Shown here: in pieces, positions 8,898 to 18,894 of the stretch
Layout: each line of letters begins with the position of its first letter
Position numbering within the stretch: position 1 is the first letter of the stretch
From: Sinorhizobium terangae
GTDB taxonomy: Bacteria; Pseudomonadota; Alphaproteobacteria; Rhizobiales; Rhizobiaceae
Direction: 5' to 3'
DNA: 64,000 nucleotides
NCBI RefSeq assembly: GCF_029714365.1
Contig: NZ_CP121659.1
Span: 1,178,001-1,242,000, forward strand
Notes under the pieces: generated by a model
Database searches by the model: none
What the model was told of the DNA's origin: nothing
The model's input: only the letters and a program-made list of their open reading frames with translations
Made by a program: the position numbers and the translations under genes

Positions 8898-9641
8898 ATG
8901 CCAGAGTTCATCCCCGCAAACGTACCGAACCACGTTGCCATCATCATGGATGGCAACGGTCGATGGGCAAACGCGCGCGGACTACCGCGCACGATGGGAC
9001 ATCGAAAGGGCGTCGAGGCCGTGCGGGCTGCGGTCAAGACGGCCGCCGAACTCGGCATTCGCTACCTCACGCTTTTCGCATTCTCGTCGGAAAACTGGAG
9101 CAGGCCCGAGGCTGAGATCACGGACCTCATGGGCTTGCTCAAGGCGTTCATACGACGCGATCTCGCCGACCTGCACCGCGAGAACGTCCGCATCCGCGTC
9201 ATAGGCGACCGTGCAAATCTCAGGGGCGACATTCTTCCGTTGCTGATCGAGGCGGAGGAGACGACGAGCGCGAACACCGGGATCACCTTGGTGATCGCTT
9301 TCAACTATGGCGCGAGAGACGAATTGGCGAGGGCCATGCGTCGTCTCGCGACAGAGGTGGCCGCCGGTCGCCTCCGCCCGGACGAGATCACGACGGACAG
9401 GATCAACGCAACGATCGACACCGCCGGCATCCCCGATCCGGACCTGATTCTGCGGACGAGCGGCGAAGAGCGCCTCTCCAACTTTCTGCTTTGGCAAGGA
9501 GCCTATTCGGAATTGCTGTTCATTCCAGAACTTTGGCCGGATTTCACGCGTGAAACATTCCTTGCCGCCATCGAGAAATATGCCAGCCGCGAACGCCGTT
9601 TCGGCGGTCTCTCGCAACCGACGCTGGCGGTCGGCTCCTGA
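8898..9641 (+). CDS. uppS: Undecaprenyl diphosphate synthase (cis-prenyltransferase)
   Basis: 247 residues. The enzyme adds isopentenyl units in cis to farnesyl diphosphate to make the C55 carrier for peptidoglycan and polysaccharide precursors. The active-site [10 protein letters not shown] holds the catalytic aspartate at residue 18. [23 protein letters not shown] and the C-terminal [19 protein letters not shown] are all present. Its stop overlaps the start of cdsA by one base, so the two lipid-precursor genes are coupled. Confidence 0.97.
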   Translation: MPEFIPANVPNHVAIIMDGNGRWANARGLPRTMGHRKGVEAVRAAVKTAAELGIRYLTLFAFSSENWSRPEAEITDLMGLLKAFIRRDLADLHRENVRIRVIGDRANLRGDILPLLIEAEETTSANTGITLVIAFNYGARDELARAMRRLATEVAAGRLRPDEITTDRINATIDTAGIPDPDLILRTSGEERLSNFLLWQGAYSELLFIPELWPDFTRETFLAAIEKYASRERRFGGLSQPTLAVGS

Positions 9642-10474
9642 TGCAGTCTGAACTCAAGCTGCGCATCGCCTCCGGAATAGTGCTTGCGGCGGTGGCTCTC
9701 GGTGCGACCTGGGCAGGCGGCCTTGCCTTCCAGTTCCTGTCCGTCGCGATCGGTTTGCTGGTCTATTACGAGTGGTCGACCATTACGAAGCTCGCTGAGG
9801 GCGACTTTCAGGGCAATGCGTTCGGGTGGCTTTCCCAGATCGTAATCGCAGTCCTCGTGCTGTTCGATTACATCCATCTCAGCCTGCCGGTCCTCGCCGC
9901 CTTTTCGGTTCTCGCCGGGCTTTGGGTGTTGATCCGCAACACGAGCTGGTGGCTGCCGGGCGGCATAGTCTATGCGGGTTTGACGGCGGTTTCGCTCGCG
10001 GCGATCCGCGGCGCAGATTATCTCGGGCTGGTGGCGATGCTTTTCGTGTTCGCCGTCGTCTGGGGGACGGACATCTTCGCTTATTTTACCGGCAGGGCAA
10101 TCGGTGGGCCGAAACTGGCGCCGGCCATATCCCCCGGGAAAACCTGGTCCGGAGCGCTGGGCGGGACGATCTGCGGCGTGCTTGCGGGTGTTGCCGTCTT
10201 CATGGCTCATTTCTCCCTGCAGGATTTTCGCATCCCGATCATCGCGCTGGTGCTGTCAGTCTCCAGCCAGATTGGGGATCTGTTCGAATCTTTCATCAAG
10301 CGTCGTTTCGGCGTCAAGGATTCGAGCCACCTCATCCCGGGGCATGGCGGGGTCATGGACCGGGTCGACGGATTGATATTCGCGTGTGTTGCCGCGCTGG
10401 TTCTGGTTTTGGCCCAGATCCTTTCTGCCGGCGGCCGCGCTGTCGCCTTCGGTTCCGTTCTGTTGGGCCTTTGA
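9641..10474 (+). CDS. cdsA: Phosphatidate cytidylyltransferase (CDP-diglyceride synthase)
   Basis: A 277-residue integral membrane enzyme with about eight hydrophobic segments that makes CDP-diacylglycerol from phosphatidic acid and CTP, the precursor of all membrane phospholipids. The family signature lies near the C-terminus: SFIKRRFGVKDSSHLIPGHG followed by GVMDRVDG. The first base of its ATG is the last base of the uppS stop. No dxr gene lies between cdsA and rseP, as it does in many other proteobacteria. Confidence 0.95.
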   Translation: MQSELKLRIASGIVLAAVALGATWAGGLAFQFLSVAIGLLVYYEWSTITKLAEGDFQGNAFGWLSQIVIAVLVLFDYIHLSLPVLAAFSVLAGLWVLIRNTSWWLPGGIVYAGLTAVSLAAIRGADYLGLVAMLFVFAVVWGTDIFAYFTGRAIGGPKLAPAISPGKTWSGALGGTICGVLAGVAVFMAHFSLQDFRIPIIALVLSVSSQIGDLFESFIKRRFGVKDSSHLIPGHGGVMDRVDGLIFACVAALVLVLAQILSAGGRAVAFGSVLLGL

Positions 10475-10561
10475 GGCCTGCCACATAATCCCTTAGGTCG
10501 AATTTGAATTGAGGGTAGATTATATAAGGATGCAAAGTGTGACCGCGGCAGTCGCGCATCT

Positions 10562-10607
10562 CTGTAGCGCCGCGCGTCTTACCAGACGTGCAAAGGACGC
10601 TGTAGCA
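10562..10607 (-). repeat. RIME-like palindromic repeat, half copy 2
   Basis: A reverse-oriented half copy of the window's main repeat: CTGTAGCGCCGCGCGTCTTA, ACCAGACGTGCAAAGGACGC, then TGTAGCAG. It lacks the second palindromic arm. Just right of it, CGCTACAGCG (10624-10633) gives a further inverted match to CGCTGTAG, so the cdsA-rseP gap can fold in more than one way. It lies in the presumed leader or promoter region of rseP. Confidence 0.6.
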
Positions 10608-10652
10608 GTGGAATGCGCGATGTCGCTACAGCGGATGCGTTAGGAATTGCCA

Positions 10653-11777
10653 ATGAGCATGCTGCTTGAAAATCTGCAATACGCTATACCCACCTTCCTG
10701 TTCCTGCTGACCCTCTTGGTCTTCGTTCATGAGCTGGGACACTACCTGGTGGGCCGCTGGTCAGGTATCCGTATTCTCGCCTTTTCCGTCGGCTTCGGGC
10801 CAGAACTCTTCGGCTGGACCGATGGTCGCGGCACCCGATGGAAATTCTGCGCGATTCCGCTCGGCGGCTACGTGAAGTTCTTCGGAGACGACGATGCAGC
10901 GAGCACGCCGGACTATCGGCGTATCGAGGCAATTGTACCGGAAGAGCGTGCTCGCACATTCCTGGGGGCGAAGCTTTGGAAACGGGCTGCGACTGTCGCG
11001 GCCGGACCGATTGCCAATTTCGTGCTGGCGATTGCGATTTTTGCCGTTCTCTTCTCGGTCTACGGGCGGGCCGTTGCCGATCCGGTCGTGGCTTTGGTGG
11101 CGCCCGGCAGCGCGGCGGAGAAGGCAGGCGTCAAGCTGGGCGACAGGCTTGTTTCAATCGACGGAACGCCGATTGTGACTTTTGACGATGTGCGACGCTA
11201 CGTCAGCGTCCGACCGGAAATGCCGATCACGGTTCGCGTCGAGCGCGAAGGTTCACCGATAGACCTGCGGATGGTGCCGCAGCGCACCGAATCCGTAGAC
11301 CCGCTGGGCAACAAGGTGGAAGAAGGCAAGATCGGTATCGGAACAAATCAGGAGGTCGGAAACTTCCGAATCGAAACCTATGGACCGCTGGAAGCAGTCG
11401 GGCAGGGAGCCCTGCAAAGCTGGCGGATCGTCACCGGCACGTTCGACTACCTGTCGAACCTGGTCGTTGGCCGCATGAAGGCCGATCAGGTGGGCGGACC
11501 GATCCGTATCGCGCAGATGTCCGGGCAGATGGCGAAGCTTGGGGTTGCCGAAGTGCTGAACTTCGCAGCGGTTCTTTCAGTTTCTATAGGATTGCTTAAC
11601 CTCATGCCTGTGCCCGTGCTTGATGGTGGCCACCTCATGTTCTATGCGGTGGAGGCGTTGCGCGGCAAACCGGTCGGGCCTGCTGCACAGGATATCGCTT
11701 TCCGCATCGGATTTGCGATGGTGCTGATGCTTACGGTCTTCGCGGCGTGGAACGACATCAATTGGCTATTCGGCTGA
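10653..11777 (+). CDS. rseP: Site-2 metalloprotease RseP (RIP protease)
   Basis: 374 residues, an inner-membrane zinc protease that cuts anti-sigma factors and remnant signal peptides within the membrane. The zinc motif HELGH is at residues 26-30 in the first membrane segment. A PDZ domain spans about 125-200 (VAPGSAAEKAGVKLGDRLVS). The third metal ligand lies in NLMPVPVLDGGH near residue 315. ATG at 10653 has TAGGAA 6 bases upstream; TTG at 10647 is less likely. It precedes bamA as in most proteobacteria. Confidence 0.96.
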   Translation: MSMLLENLQYAIPTFLFLLTLLVFVHELGHYLVGRWSGIRILAFSVGFGPELFGWTDGRGTRWKFCAIPLGGYVKFFGDDDAASTPDYRRIEAIVPEERARTFLGAKLWKRAATVAAGPIANFVLAIAIFAVLFSVYGRAVADPVVALVAPGSAAEKAGVKLGDRLVSIDGTPIVTFDDVRRYVSVRPEMPITVRVEREGSPIDLRMVPQRTESVDPLGNKVEEGKIGIGTNQEVGNFRIETYGPLEAVGQGALQSWRIVTGTFDYLSNLVVGRMKADQVGGPIRIAQMSGQMAKLGVAEVLNFAAVLSVSIGLLNLMPVPVLDGGHLMFYAVEALRGKPVGPAAQDIAFRIGFAMVLMLTVFAAWNDINWLFG

Positions 11778-12082
11778 AACCGGATTCCGAAGACGTGTGG
11801 CGTCGCCCGTAGGCCTGCCTGCGCTCTTCTTCCTTTCCGGGTCCTTGGAGGGAAGGAACAACCTTTCGGATATTGTGAACACGTGACGCGCAATGGCTTG
11901 CGCCGCAAGGATTTGTTTACGATAAGTCGAATCCGTAGTGGCGGTTAAGCCACGGTTCGAATTGAAGTAAACAGAATTTAACTAGCTGGCTTGCTTGTAT
12001 GGCAAAAGCGGGTAAAACGGCAACCGTGACCGGAGTCGGTACGAAATTGCCGCGGGACGTTGGGAAAAGGTAAGAATTTAAC
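11778..12082. other. Intergenic region between rseP and bamA
   Basis: 305 bases with no credible gene. Two short hairpins are visible: CTTGC-GCC-GCAAG at 11897-11909 and GTGGC-GGTTAA-GCCAC at 11938-11953. The right end is less GC-rich and probably carries the bamA promoter and leader; I cannot identify a convincing -35/-10 pair. Confidence 0.4.
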
Positions 12083-14413
12083 ATGAAAGCTGGTTCAAGG
12101 TTTTTGAACGCGGTGTCGGCGTTTGCGCTGTCAGCAAGCATGGTTGCCACGGGTACCGGTGTTGGGGTGTTCGCAGGCACGTCCGTCGCGCAAGCCGCGG
12201 TCATCAATCGTGTTGAGGTGCGGGGCGCAACGCGCGTAAGCGCGGACACCGTGCGCGCAAACATAACGATTGTCCCGGGCAAGAACTTCAGCAACGCCGA
12301 TATCGATGCCTCGGTGAAGCGCCTTTATGCAACTGGCTATTTCTCCGACGTCAGCATCAATGTCGCCGGCGGCACGCTCGTCGTCACCGTCAGCGAGAAT
12401 CAGCTCGTCAACCAGGTCGTCTTCAACGGCAACCGCAAGATCAAGGACGATAAGCTTCAGGGTTTGGTGCGGACCCAGCCGCTCGGTCCGTACAGTGAGG
12501 CGACCGTCGAAAGCGATATTCAGGCCATCAAGGCCGCCTATGCTGCGATTGGTCGTAGCGACGTCACCGTGACGACGCAGGTCGTGCCGATTGCGGAAGG
12601 GCGCGTGAACCTTGCCTTCGTCATCAACGAGGGCGAACGCACCAAGATTTCGCAGATCAATTTCGTCGGCAACGAAGCTTACAGCGACGGCCGCCTGCAG
12701 TCGGTGATTGCGACCAAGGAATCGGGCATTTTCTCGTTTCTGACCCGTAAGGACGTCTACAATCCGGACAAGCTGCGCGCCGACGAAGAGCTGCTGCGTC
12801 AATTCTATTACAACCGCGGTTATGCCGACTTCCAGGTGATCTCGTCCGACGCCGTGCTCAACGAAGAGACCAACGAATACACGGTGACGATCACCGTCGA
12901 GGAAGGTCCGCGTTACGACTTCGGCGCGGTCAACGTCGAGTCGACGGTCGAAGGTGTCGACGCCGAAGAGTTGAGGGGGTTGATCCAGAGCCGCGAAGGC
13001 TCCGTCTATAAGGCGAAGGATGTTCAGGACACGATGAGCGAAATTTCGAAGCGTGTTGCTTCGGAGGGCTATCCGTTCGCTCGCGTCACGCCGCGCGGCA
13101 ACCGTGACCTTGCCAATCACACGATCGCCGTCGACTATCTGGTCGACCAGGGTGAGCGCGCCTACGTTGAGCGCATTGAGATCCGTGGCAACACGCGCAC
13201 GCGTGACTACGTTATTCGCCGTGAGTTCGATGTCGGCGAAGGCGATGCCTTCAACCAGGAAATGATCGCTCGGGCAAAGCGCCGGCTCGAGGCTCTCGGC
13301 TATTTCTCGAGCGTGAATATTTCGACCCAGCCGGGCAGTGCCGCAGACCGGGTTGTGATTGTCGTCGATGTGCAGGACCAGTCGACCGGTTCGTTCGGCA
13401 TCGGTGGCGGTTATTCCGCCGGCAGTGGTGGCGGCTTCCTCGTCGAGGCCTCGATCGAGGAGAAGAACTTCCTTGGTCGCGGACAATATATTCGCCTTGC
13501 CGCCGGCAAGGGTGAAGACAGCCAAACCTATAACGTTTCGTTCACCGAGCCTTATTTCCTCGGTTATCGTCTGGCCGCGGGCTTCGATCTTTTCAAGAAC
13601 GAAAACGACTTTGACGACGATCACTACAGCTACAACGATCAGGGTTTCAGTCTGCGCGTGACAGCGCCGATCACCGAGGCTCTGTCAACGACGCTGCGCT
13701 ATAACTACACGGAGTTCGAATACTTCGGCGACAAGGACGAATTGTCGACTCCCTATGACCGTGCAATCGACGGCAGCCCGTGGACCCGCTCGTCGGTCTC
13801 TCAGTCGATCACCTACAACACACTGGACGACGCGCAGCTCCCGCACGAGGGCATTCTCGCCTCGGTCACGCAGGAGTTCGCCGGCTTGGGTGGCTCGTCC
13901 GATTTCTACAAGCTGACGGGTAAGGCCAAGTGGTACTACACGGTGAACGACGAGGCGGACATCATCGCGTCGCTTGGCGGAAGTGCAGGACACTTGTTCA
14001 AGACGTCCGGTTCAATGGAAGTCTTCGACCAGTTCCAGTTGGGGAGCAACGATATCCGTGGCTTTGAGCGCAACGGCCTTGGTCCGCGCGTCAACAACGG
14101 CGACGCGCTCGGTGGAACGACCTACTTTACAGCCTCTGCGGAAACGTCGTTCCCGCTGCCGGGTCTCCCGCGTGATAGCGGCTTCCGCGGTGCGCTCTTC
14201 GTCGATGCGGGCACGCTTTATGGCAACGATGTCGCCGTTGGCCCCGGAGAGTCCGTTCGCGGCGAGGATGCCTCCTTGCGCGCCTCCGTCGGCGTCGGCC
14301 TGATCTGGGCCTCGCCCTTCGGGCCGCTGCGTGTGGATTACGCCGTGCCGGTTGCGAAGGAAGATTTCGACGAAATCCAGAACTTCAAGTTCGGCATTAA
14401 CTCGTCGTTCTGA
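12083..14413 (+). CDS. bamA: Outer membrane protein assembly factor BamA
   Basis: 776 residues of the Omp85 family, the central subunit that folds beta-barrel proteins into the outer membrane. A signal peptide covers about residues 1-37 (ending SVAQA). Periplasmic POTRA domains follow from about 38 to 430, the first beginning [19 protein letters not shown] and the last [20 protein letters not shown]. The C-terminal barrel carries the conserved lid-loop motif [12 protein letters not shown] near residue 660 and ends in phenylalanine (GINSSF). There is no skp gene between it and lpxD, unlike enterobacteria. Confidence 0.97.
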   Translation: MKAGSRFLNAVSAFALSASMVATGTGVGVFAGTSVAQAAVINRVEVRGATRVSADTVRANITIVPGKNFSNADIDASVKRLYATGYFSDVSINVAGGTLVVTVSENQLVNQVVFNGNRKIKDDKLQGLVRTQPLGPYSEATVESDIQAIKAAYAAIGRSDVTVTTQVVPIAEGRVNLAFVINEGERTKISQINFVGNEAYSDGRLQSVIATKESGIFSFLTRKDVYNPDKLRADEELLRQFYYNRGYADFQVISSDAVLNEETNEYTVTITVEEGPRYDFGAVNVESTVEGVDAEELRGLIQSREGSVYKAKDVQDTMSEISKRVASEGYPFARVTPRGNRDLANHTIAVDYLVDQGERAYVERIEIRGNTRTRDYVIRREFDVGEGDAFNQEMIARAKRRLEALGYFSSVNISTQPGSAADRVVIVVDVQDQSTGSFGIGGGYSAGSGGGFLVEASIEEKNFLGRGQYIRLAAGKGEDSQTYNVSFTEPYFLGYRLAAGFDLFKNENDFDDDHYSYNDQGFSLRVTAPITEALSTTLRYNYTEFEYFGDKDELSTPYDRAIDGSPWTRSSVSQSITYNTLDDAQLPHEGILASVTQEFAGLGGSSDFYKLTGKAKWYYTVNDEADIIASLGGSAGHLFKTSGSMEVFDQFQLGSNDIRGFERNGLGPRVNNGDALGGTTYFTASAETSFPLPGLPRDSGFRGALFVDAGTLYGNDVAVGPGESVRGEDASLRASVGVGLIWASPFGPLRVDYAVPVAKEDFDEIQNFKFGINSSF

Positions 14414-14459
14414 TAAAGAGCAGTCCAGAACTGCTGTCCAAAATCGTTCTGGAGTGTCT

Positions 14460-15524
14460 ATGGAACAGAACTGGTTTTTTCCGCCCCATCAGGGGATTCG
14501 CTTGGGTGACTTGGCGAATCGAATTGGGGCGGAGTTGTCGGATGCCGCTGCGGCGGATCGCTTGATCCACGCGGTCGCACCGGTTTACCGCGCCAAATCG
14601 GGCGATGTTTGTTATATGCTCTCGCGTAAGAACCGCGACGAGTTAAATGATTGTCATGCCTCGGCAATCATCTGCGACAAGGCGATTGCGTCAATCGTTC
14701 CGGATAACATCCCGGTTCTCTTGACTGCGAAACCGCATACGGCCTTCGCGCTCGTGGGCGCTCTGCTTCACGAAATGGCCATGCGACCATCCTACAATAC
14801 AAGCGAGCGCGGCATTGCTGCGGGCACGTTTGTCGATCCAACCGCCCGACTTGAGGGTGGTGTCGAGATCGAACCGATGGCTGTCATCGGTGCCGGCGCC
14901 GAGATCGGCAGCGGAACGCGGATTGGGGCGGGAGCCGTCATCGGGCCGAATGTCCGAATCGGCCGCGATTGCACGATTTCCGCCGGAGCCAGCATCCTTT
15001 GCGCGCTGATAGGCAACAACGTCATCATTCATCCCGGTGCGCGCATTGGCCAGGACGGCTTCGGCTACGCGCCAGGCCCCAAGGGCGGAATGATCAAGAT
15101 CGTTCAGGTCGGTCGCGTGATCATCCAGGATGACGTCGAGATCGGTGCGAACACGACAATCGATCGCGGCACCATGGATGACACCGTGATCGGCGAGGGC
15201 ACGAAGATCGACAACCTCGTCCAGATCGGACACAACGTCCGCATCGGTCGCTATTGCGGCATCGTCAGCCAGGTCGGCATCGCCGGCAGTACGAAGATTG
15301 GCGACGGCGTGATGATCGGCGGCGGAAGCGGTGTCAATGGCCACATTACCATCGGAGATGGCGTGCAGATCGCCGCGATGAGCGGTGTGGCGAGCGATGT
15401 GCCGGCCGGCGAGCGTTACGGTGGGATCCCCGCACGCCCGATGCGGGATTTTCTGCGCGACATTGCCGAGATGGCGATGCGCGCCAGCGAAAGACAGAAG
15501 AAGAAGGGTGGCAAGGATGAATGA
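14460..15524 (+). CDS. lpxD: UDP-3-O-acylglucosamine N-acyltransferase
   Basis: 354 residues. LpxD adds the second acyl chain, from acyl-ACP, in lipid A synthesis. The N-terminal uridine-binding domain ([15 protein letters not shown]) is followed by left-handed beta-helix hexapeptide repeats such as [20 protein letters not shown]. The catalytic histidine probably lies in [19 protein letters not shown] at 14460 gives the usual length. The end overlaps fabZ by 8 bases, which suggests translational coupling in a lipid A/fatty acid operon. Confidence 0.97.
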   Translation: MEQNWFFPPHQGIRLGDLANRIGAELSDAAAADRLIHAVAPVYRAKSGDVCYMLSRKNRDELNDCHASAIICDKAIASIVPDNIPVLLTAKPHTAFALVGALLHEMAMRPSYNTSERGIAAGTFVDPTARLEGGVEIEPMAVIGAGAEIGSGTRIGAGAVIGPNVRIGRDCTISAGASILCALIGNNVIIHPGARIGQDGFGYAPGPKGGMIKIVQVGRVIIQDDVEIGANTTIDRGTMDDTVIGEGTKIDNLVQIGHNVRIGRYCGIVSQVGIAGSTKIGDGVMIGGGSGVNGHITIGDGVQIAAMSGVASDVPAGERYGGIPARPMRDFLRDIAEMAMRASERQKKKGGKDE

Positions 15525-15981
15525 GGCTGCAACGGTACTCGGCACGGCGGATATTCAGGAAATCCTGACCCTTCTTCCCCATCGCTACCCGTTCCTGCTT
15601 GTCGACCGCATCATAGCGATCGACGCCGACAATTCGGCGATCGGGATCAAGAACGTGACGGCGAACGAACCGCATTTCACGGGACATTTCCCCGGAAAGC
15701 CGATTATGCCGGGCGTGTTGCTGATCGAAGGCATGGCGCAGACCGCTGGCGCCATCTGCGCCCGCAAGACCGGGATCGGCGACAATCTCGTCTACTTCAT
15801 GACCATCGACAATGCCCGATTCCGCAAGCCTGTCGTGCCGGGAGACCGGGTCGAATTCCATGTCGTGAAACAGAAGCAACGTGGCAATATCTGGAAGTTT
15901 CACTGTGATGCAAAAGTTGACGGGCAACTTGTCGCGGAAGCTGATATCGGCGCGATGATTGTCAGCAAGGAAGACGCCTGA
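15517..15981 (+). CDS. fabZ: 3-hydroxyacyl-ACP dehydratase FabZ
   Basis: 154 residues, a hot-dog-fold enzyme that dehydrates 3-hydroxyacyl-ACP in fatty acid elongation. [14 protein letters not shown], the catalytic histidine in [14 protein letters not shown] and the catalytic glutamate in [11 protein letters not shown] are all present. The start is fixed by ATG at 15517 with AAGGATG context inside the lpxD end. Sitting between lpxD and lpxA, it balances the shared hydroxyacyl-ACP pool used by lipid A and fatty acids. Confidence 0.97.
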   Translation: MNEAATVLGTADIQEILTLLPHRYPFLLVDRIIAIDADNSAIGIKNVTANEPHFTGHFPGKPIMPGVLLIEGMAQTAGAICARKTGIGDNLVYFMTIDNARFRKPVVPGDRVEFHVVKQKQRGNIWKFHCDAKVDGQLVAEADIGAMIVSKEDA

Positions 15982-15983
15982 AA

Positions 15984-16796
15984 ATGATTGCATCGACTGC
16001 GAAGATCCACCCGTCATCCGTTATCGAGGATGGGGCGGTGATCGGGGAGAACGCGAAGGTCGGTCCTTTTTGCCATATCGGGCCGAATGTCGTTCTGGGA
16101 GGCGACGTCGAACTCCTGAGCCATGTCGTCGTCATCGGGCGCACGACCGTCGGCAGGGGGACGAAGATCTTCCCGTCCGCCGTCATCGGCGGCGATTCGC
16201 AAAGCGTGCATCACAGCGCCCTGAATACGACGCTGGTCATCGGCGAGAACTGCACCATCCGCGAAGGTGTGACGATGAACACGGGCACCGTCGAGCATGG
16301 GGGCAGCACGATCGTCGGCAACAACAACCTGTTTCTGGCCAATTCCCACGTTGCGCATGATTGCCGGCTCGGAAACAACATCATCCTGTCCAACAACGTG
16401 ATGCTGGCGGGGCACGTGATCGTTGACGACCGCGCCATTCTCGGCGGCGGTTCGGCGGTTCACCAGTTCACGCGCATTGGCAGGCAGGCCTTTATCGGCG
16501 GGCTCTCGGCGGTAAGCTACGACGTCATTCCCTATGGCATGCTCAACGGCAATCCCGGCGTTCTGAGCGGTCTCAATGTCGTCGGCATGACGCGCGCTGG
16601 CATCGACCGCGCGACGATCCATGCGGTGCGGCGGGCGTACAAGCAGATTTTCGAGGGACCGGAATCGATCCGCGCCAATGCTGCGGCAATCCGGCCGGAG
16701 TATCTCGATTGCCCGCCGGCGCTCGAGATCCTCGATTTCATTGCGGCAGACAGCGACCGCGCGCTGTCGTCGCCCAACCGCGGCAACAGAGGTTGA
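15984..16796 (+). CDS. lpxA: UDP-N-acetylglucosamine acyltransferase
   Basis: 270 residues. LpxA catalyses the first step of lipid A synthesis, moving a 3-hydroxyacyl chain onto UDP-GlcNAc. Hexapeptide repeats run from about residue 5 to 180 (for example [20 protein letters not shown]). The catalytic histidine is expected in [13 protein letters not shown], and a helical C-terminal domain includes [20 protein letters not shown]. It lies 2 bases after fabZ and overlaps the possible TTG start of lpxI. Confidence 0.97.
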   Translation: MIASTAKIHPSSVIEDGAVIGENAKVGPFCHIGPNVVLGGDVELLSHVVVIGRTTVGRGTKIFPSAVIGGDSQSVHHSALNTTLVIGENCTIREGVTMNTGTVEHGGSTIVGNNNLFLANSHVAHDCRLGNNIILSNNVMLAGHVIVDDRAILGGGSAVHQFTRIGRQAFIGGLSAVSYDVIPYGMLNGNPGVLSGLNVVGMTRAGIDRATIHAVRRAYKQIFEGPESIRANAAAIRPEYLDCPPALEILDFIAADSDRALSSPNRGNRG

Positions 16797-16801
16797 CTGC
16801 A

Positions 16802-17683
16802 GTGGTAGCCCGCAGCCTGCCGGGTACGGGGGGCAGGTTGGCGATCATTGCCGGCGCCGGTGCGCTGCCGCATCACGTCGCGGAGGCCGCGCGGCGACAG
16901 GGCGAAGACCCTTTCATCATTGCGCTGTCGCGCGAAGCGGACGCCGATTGGACGGGGTTCGACTACGCCGTTCTGGCCATCGGTGATTTTGCCGCGATCA
17001 GCCGAACCTTCGAGAAGGAGGGCATTGACCGTGTTGTGCTCTCCGGCGGAGTTCGGCGTCGACCGGAATGGCGTGATATCCGCCCCACGCTGAGGACGCT
17101 CGCCAAGGTACCGAGTGTGCTTCGGACTCTGGTGTCCGGTGGTGACGACGCGGTTTTGAGGATGGCGATGGATCTCATCGAAGCGAGCGGCGCCCGCGTC
17201 ATCGGCGCACAGGAAGTCGTCCCCAATCTCCTCGCAGACACCGGCCCGCTTGGGGCCCACACGCCAACGGATGACGATCGGCGGGACATTGAAGCTGGGA
17301 TCGCCGCTGCCAACGCCTTGGGAGCGCTCGATGTCGGGCAGGGCGCCGTCGCGGTCGGCGGCCGGGTGATCGCGCTCGAGGGTGCTGAAGGCACCGACGC
17401 CATGCTGGCGCGCGTTGCCGCGCTGAAGGTGGAGGGTCGGGTCTCGACCCGTCGTCGCGGCGTGCTCGTCAAGCTTTGCAAGCCGCAGCAGGACGAACGC
17501 GCTGATCTGCCCTCTATCGGTCCTTCCACAGTTGCGGGCGCCGAGGCAGCGGGCCTTGCAGGCATTGCCGTCGAAGCGGGCAGGGCACTTGTGCTCGAGC
17601 GGTCGCAGCTTGTCGAAAGGGCCGACAAAAGCGGCCTGTTCATCCTGGGTGTTGAGCGTGGGAGGTATGGCAGCCGCCGATGA
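16802..17683 (+). CDS. lpxI: UDP-2,3-diacylglucosamine pyrophosphatase LpxI (DUF1009)
   Basis: 293 residues. LpxI is the alphaproteobacterial enzyme that replaces LpxH, cutting UDP-2,3-diacylglucosamine to lipid X. The N-terminal LAIIAGAGALPHHVAEAARR and the C-terminal part with VSTRRRGVLVKLCKPQQD and GLFILG match the DUF1009 family. GTG at 16802 is preferred because AGAGG lies 9 bases upstream; TTG at 16793, overlapping the lpxA stop, is the alternative. It overlaps lpxB in ATGA. Confidence 0.92.
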   Translation: MVARSLPGTGGRLAIIAGAGALPHHVAEAARRQGEDPFIIALSREADADWTGFDYAVLAIGDFAAISRTFEKEGIDRVVLSGGVRRRPEWRDIRPTLRTLAKVPSVLRTLVSGGDDAVLRMAMDLIEASGARVIGAQEVVPNLLADTGPLGAHTPTDDDRRDIEAGIAAANALGALDVGQGAVAVGGRVIALEGAEGTDAMLARVAALKVEGRVSTRRRGVLVKLCKPQQDERADLPSIGPSTVAGAEAAGLAGIAVEAGRALVLERSQLVERADKSGLFILGVERGRYGSRR

Positions 17684-18864
17684 CGGGCAAGGGCTACAAA
17701 CTGGCTGTGATAGCCGGGGAGGTCTCGGGTGACTTGCTCGGTGCCGATCTGGTACGCGCCCTTCGCCCGCGTCTCGCAGGCCCGCTTGAACTCGTCGGTG
17801 TCGGTGGCGAGGCGCTCGAAGCCGAGGGGCTGGCATCGCTGTTCGACTATTCCGAATTGTCGATCATGGGCTTTTCGCAGGTGCTTGCACGATTGCCGAA
17901 GCTCATTCTGCGCATCCGCCAGACAGCGCGCGCAATCATCGCGGCCCGGCCGGACGCATTGCTCATCATCGACAGCCCGGATTTCACCCATCGCGTAGCG
18001 CGGCGCGTGCGCGCGGCGCTACCACATCTGCCGGTGATCAATTACGTCTGCCCGAGCGTCTGGGCGTGGAAACCCGAGCGCGCGCCGCGCATGCGTGCCT
18101 ATGTCGACCATGTGCTTGCGGTTCTGCCGTTCGAGCCGGAGGTGATGCGCACGCTCGATGGTCCGTCGACAACCTATGTCGGGCATCGCCTTGCGTCCGA
18201 CATCAATGTCTTGTCGGTTCGTGCCCGGCGGCGCGAAAGGCAGCGCGCCGAACGGCCGCTGGAGCCGGCGACCTGTCTCCTGCTTCCGGGATCCCGCGGG
18301 AGTGAAGTCAGCCGCTTGCTTCCGATTTTCGGCGAGACCGTCGAGGAACTCGCGGCGCGCCATCAAGGCATGCGCTTTCTTTTGCCGACTGTTCCCCGGC
18401 AGGAGCGGCGGGTGAAGGAACTGACGGCGTCGTGGAAGGTGCAGCCCGAGATATCGGTTGCAACCGACAGGAAGTGGGAGGCCTTTGAAAAGGCCGACGC
18501 CGCACTTGCAGCTTCAGGGACGGTCATTCTCGAGCTTGCGCTTGCCGGTATCCCCGTCGTTTCAACCTACAAAGCCGATTGGCTCGTCAGCTTCCTGCAT
18601 TCTCGGATTCGGATATGGACTGCGGCACTTCCGAACCTGATCGCCGATTTTCCAGTCGTACCGGAATATTTCAACAAGATGATCCGGCCGGCGGTGCTGA
18701 CACGCTGGTTCGAGCGGCTTTCGAGCGACACGCCGCAACGCCGTGCCATGCTTGACGGCTTTGCCATCGTGCAGGAGCGCATGGCGACCGACCGGCCGCC
18801 CGGCGAGAAGGCCGCGGAAATCGTCTTCGATTATCTCCAACAGAAAAAGCCCGGCCGTCTCTGA
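17680..18864 (+). CDS. lpxB: Lipid A disaccharide synthase
   Basis: 394 residues of glycosyltransferase family 19. It joins lipid X and UDP-diacylglucosamine into the lipid A disaccharide at the inner membrane. The N-terminal LAVIAGEVSGDLLGADLVRA, the middle YVCPSVWAWKPERAPRM and LLLPGSRGSEVSRLLPIF, and the later AALAASGTVILELALAGIP, all match LpxB. It is the last gene of the long lipid A unit, and its stop lies in the loop of a terminator shared with gltA. Confidence 0.97.
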   Translation: MTGKGYKLAVIAGEVSGDLLGADLVRALRPRLAGPLELVGVGGEALEAEGLASLFDYSELSIMGFSQVLARLPKLILRIRQTARAIIAARPDALLIIDSPDFTHRVARRVRAALPHLPVINYVCPSVWAWKPERAPRMRAYVDHVLAVLPFEPEVMRTLDGPSTTYVGHRLASDINVLSVRARRRERQRAERPLEPATCLLLPGSRGSEVSRLLPIFGETVEELAARHQGMRFLLPTVPRQERRVKELTASWKVQPEISVATDRKWEAFEKADAALAASGTVILELALAGIPVVSTYKADWLVSFLHSRIRIWTAALPNLIADFPVVPEYFNKMIRPAVLTRWFERLSSDTPQRRAMLDGFAIVQERMATDRPPGEKAAEIVFDYLQQKKPGRL

Positions 18865-18874
18865 CCGGGCTTCT
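18845..18874. terminator. Shared terminator of lpxB and gltA
   Basis: An 8-bp stem (AAGCCCGG at 18847-18854, CCGGGCTT at 18865-18872) separates the convergent genes lpxB and gltA. The lpxB stop codon (18862-18864) lies in the loop. On the minus strand the stem is followed by TTTTTCTG, so it works best for gltA; on the plus strand the tail is TTCTTG. Confidence 0.75.
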
Positions 18875-18894
18875 TGATGTGACGGGATGTCCGC

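Noticed and set aside
12131..13624. A 497-codon open frame on the minus strand
   Set aside because: It is antisense to bamA, whose assignment is certain. There is no ribosome site and no recognisable fold.
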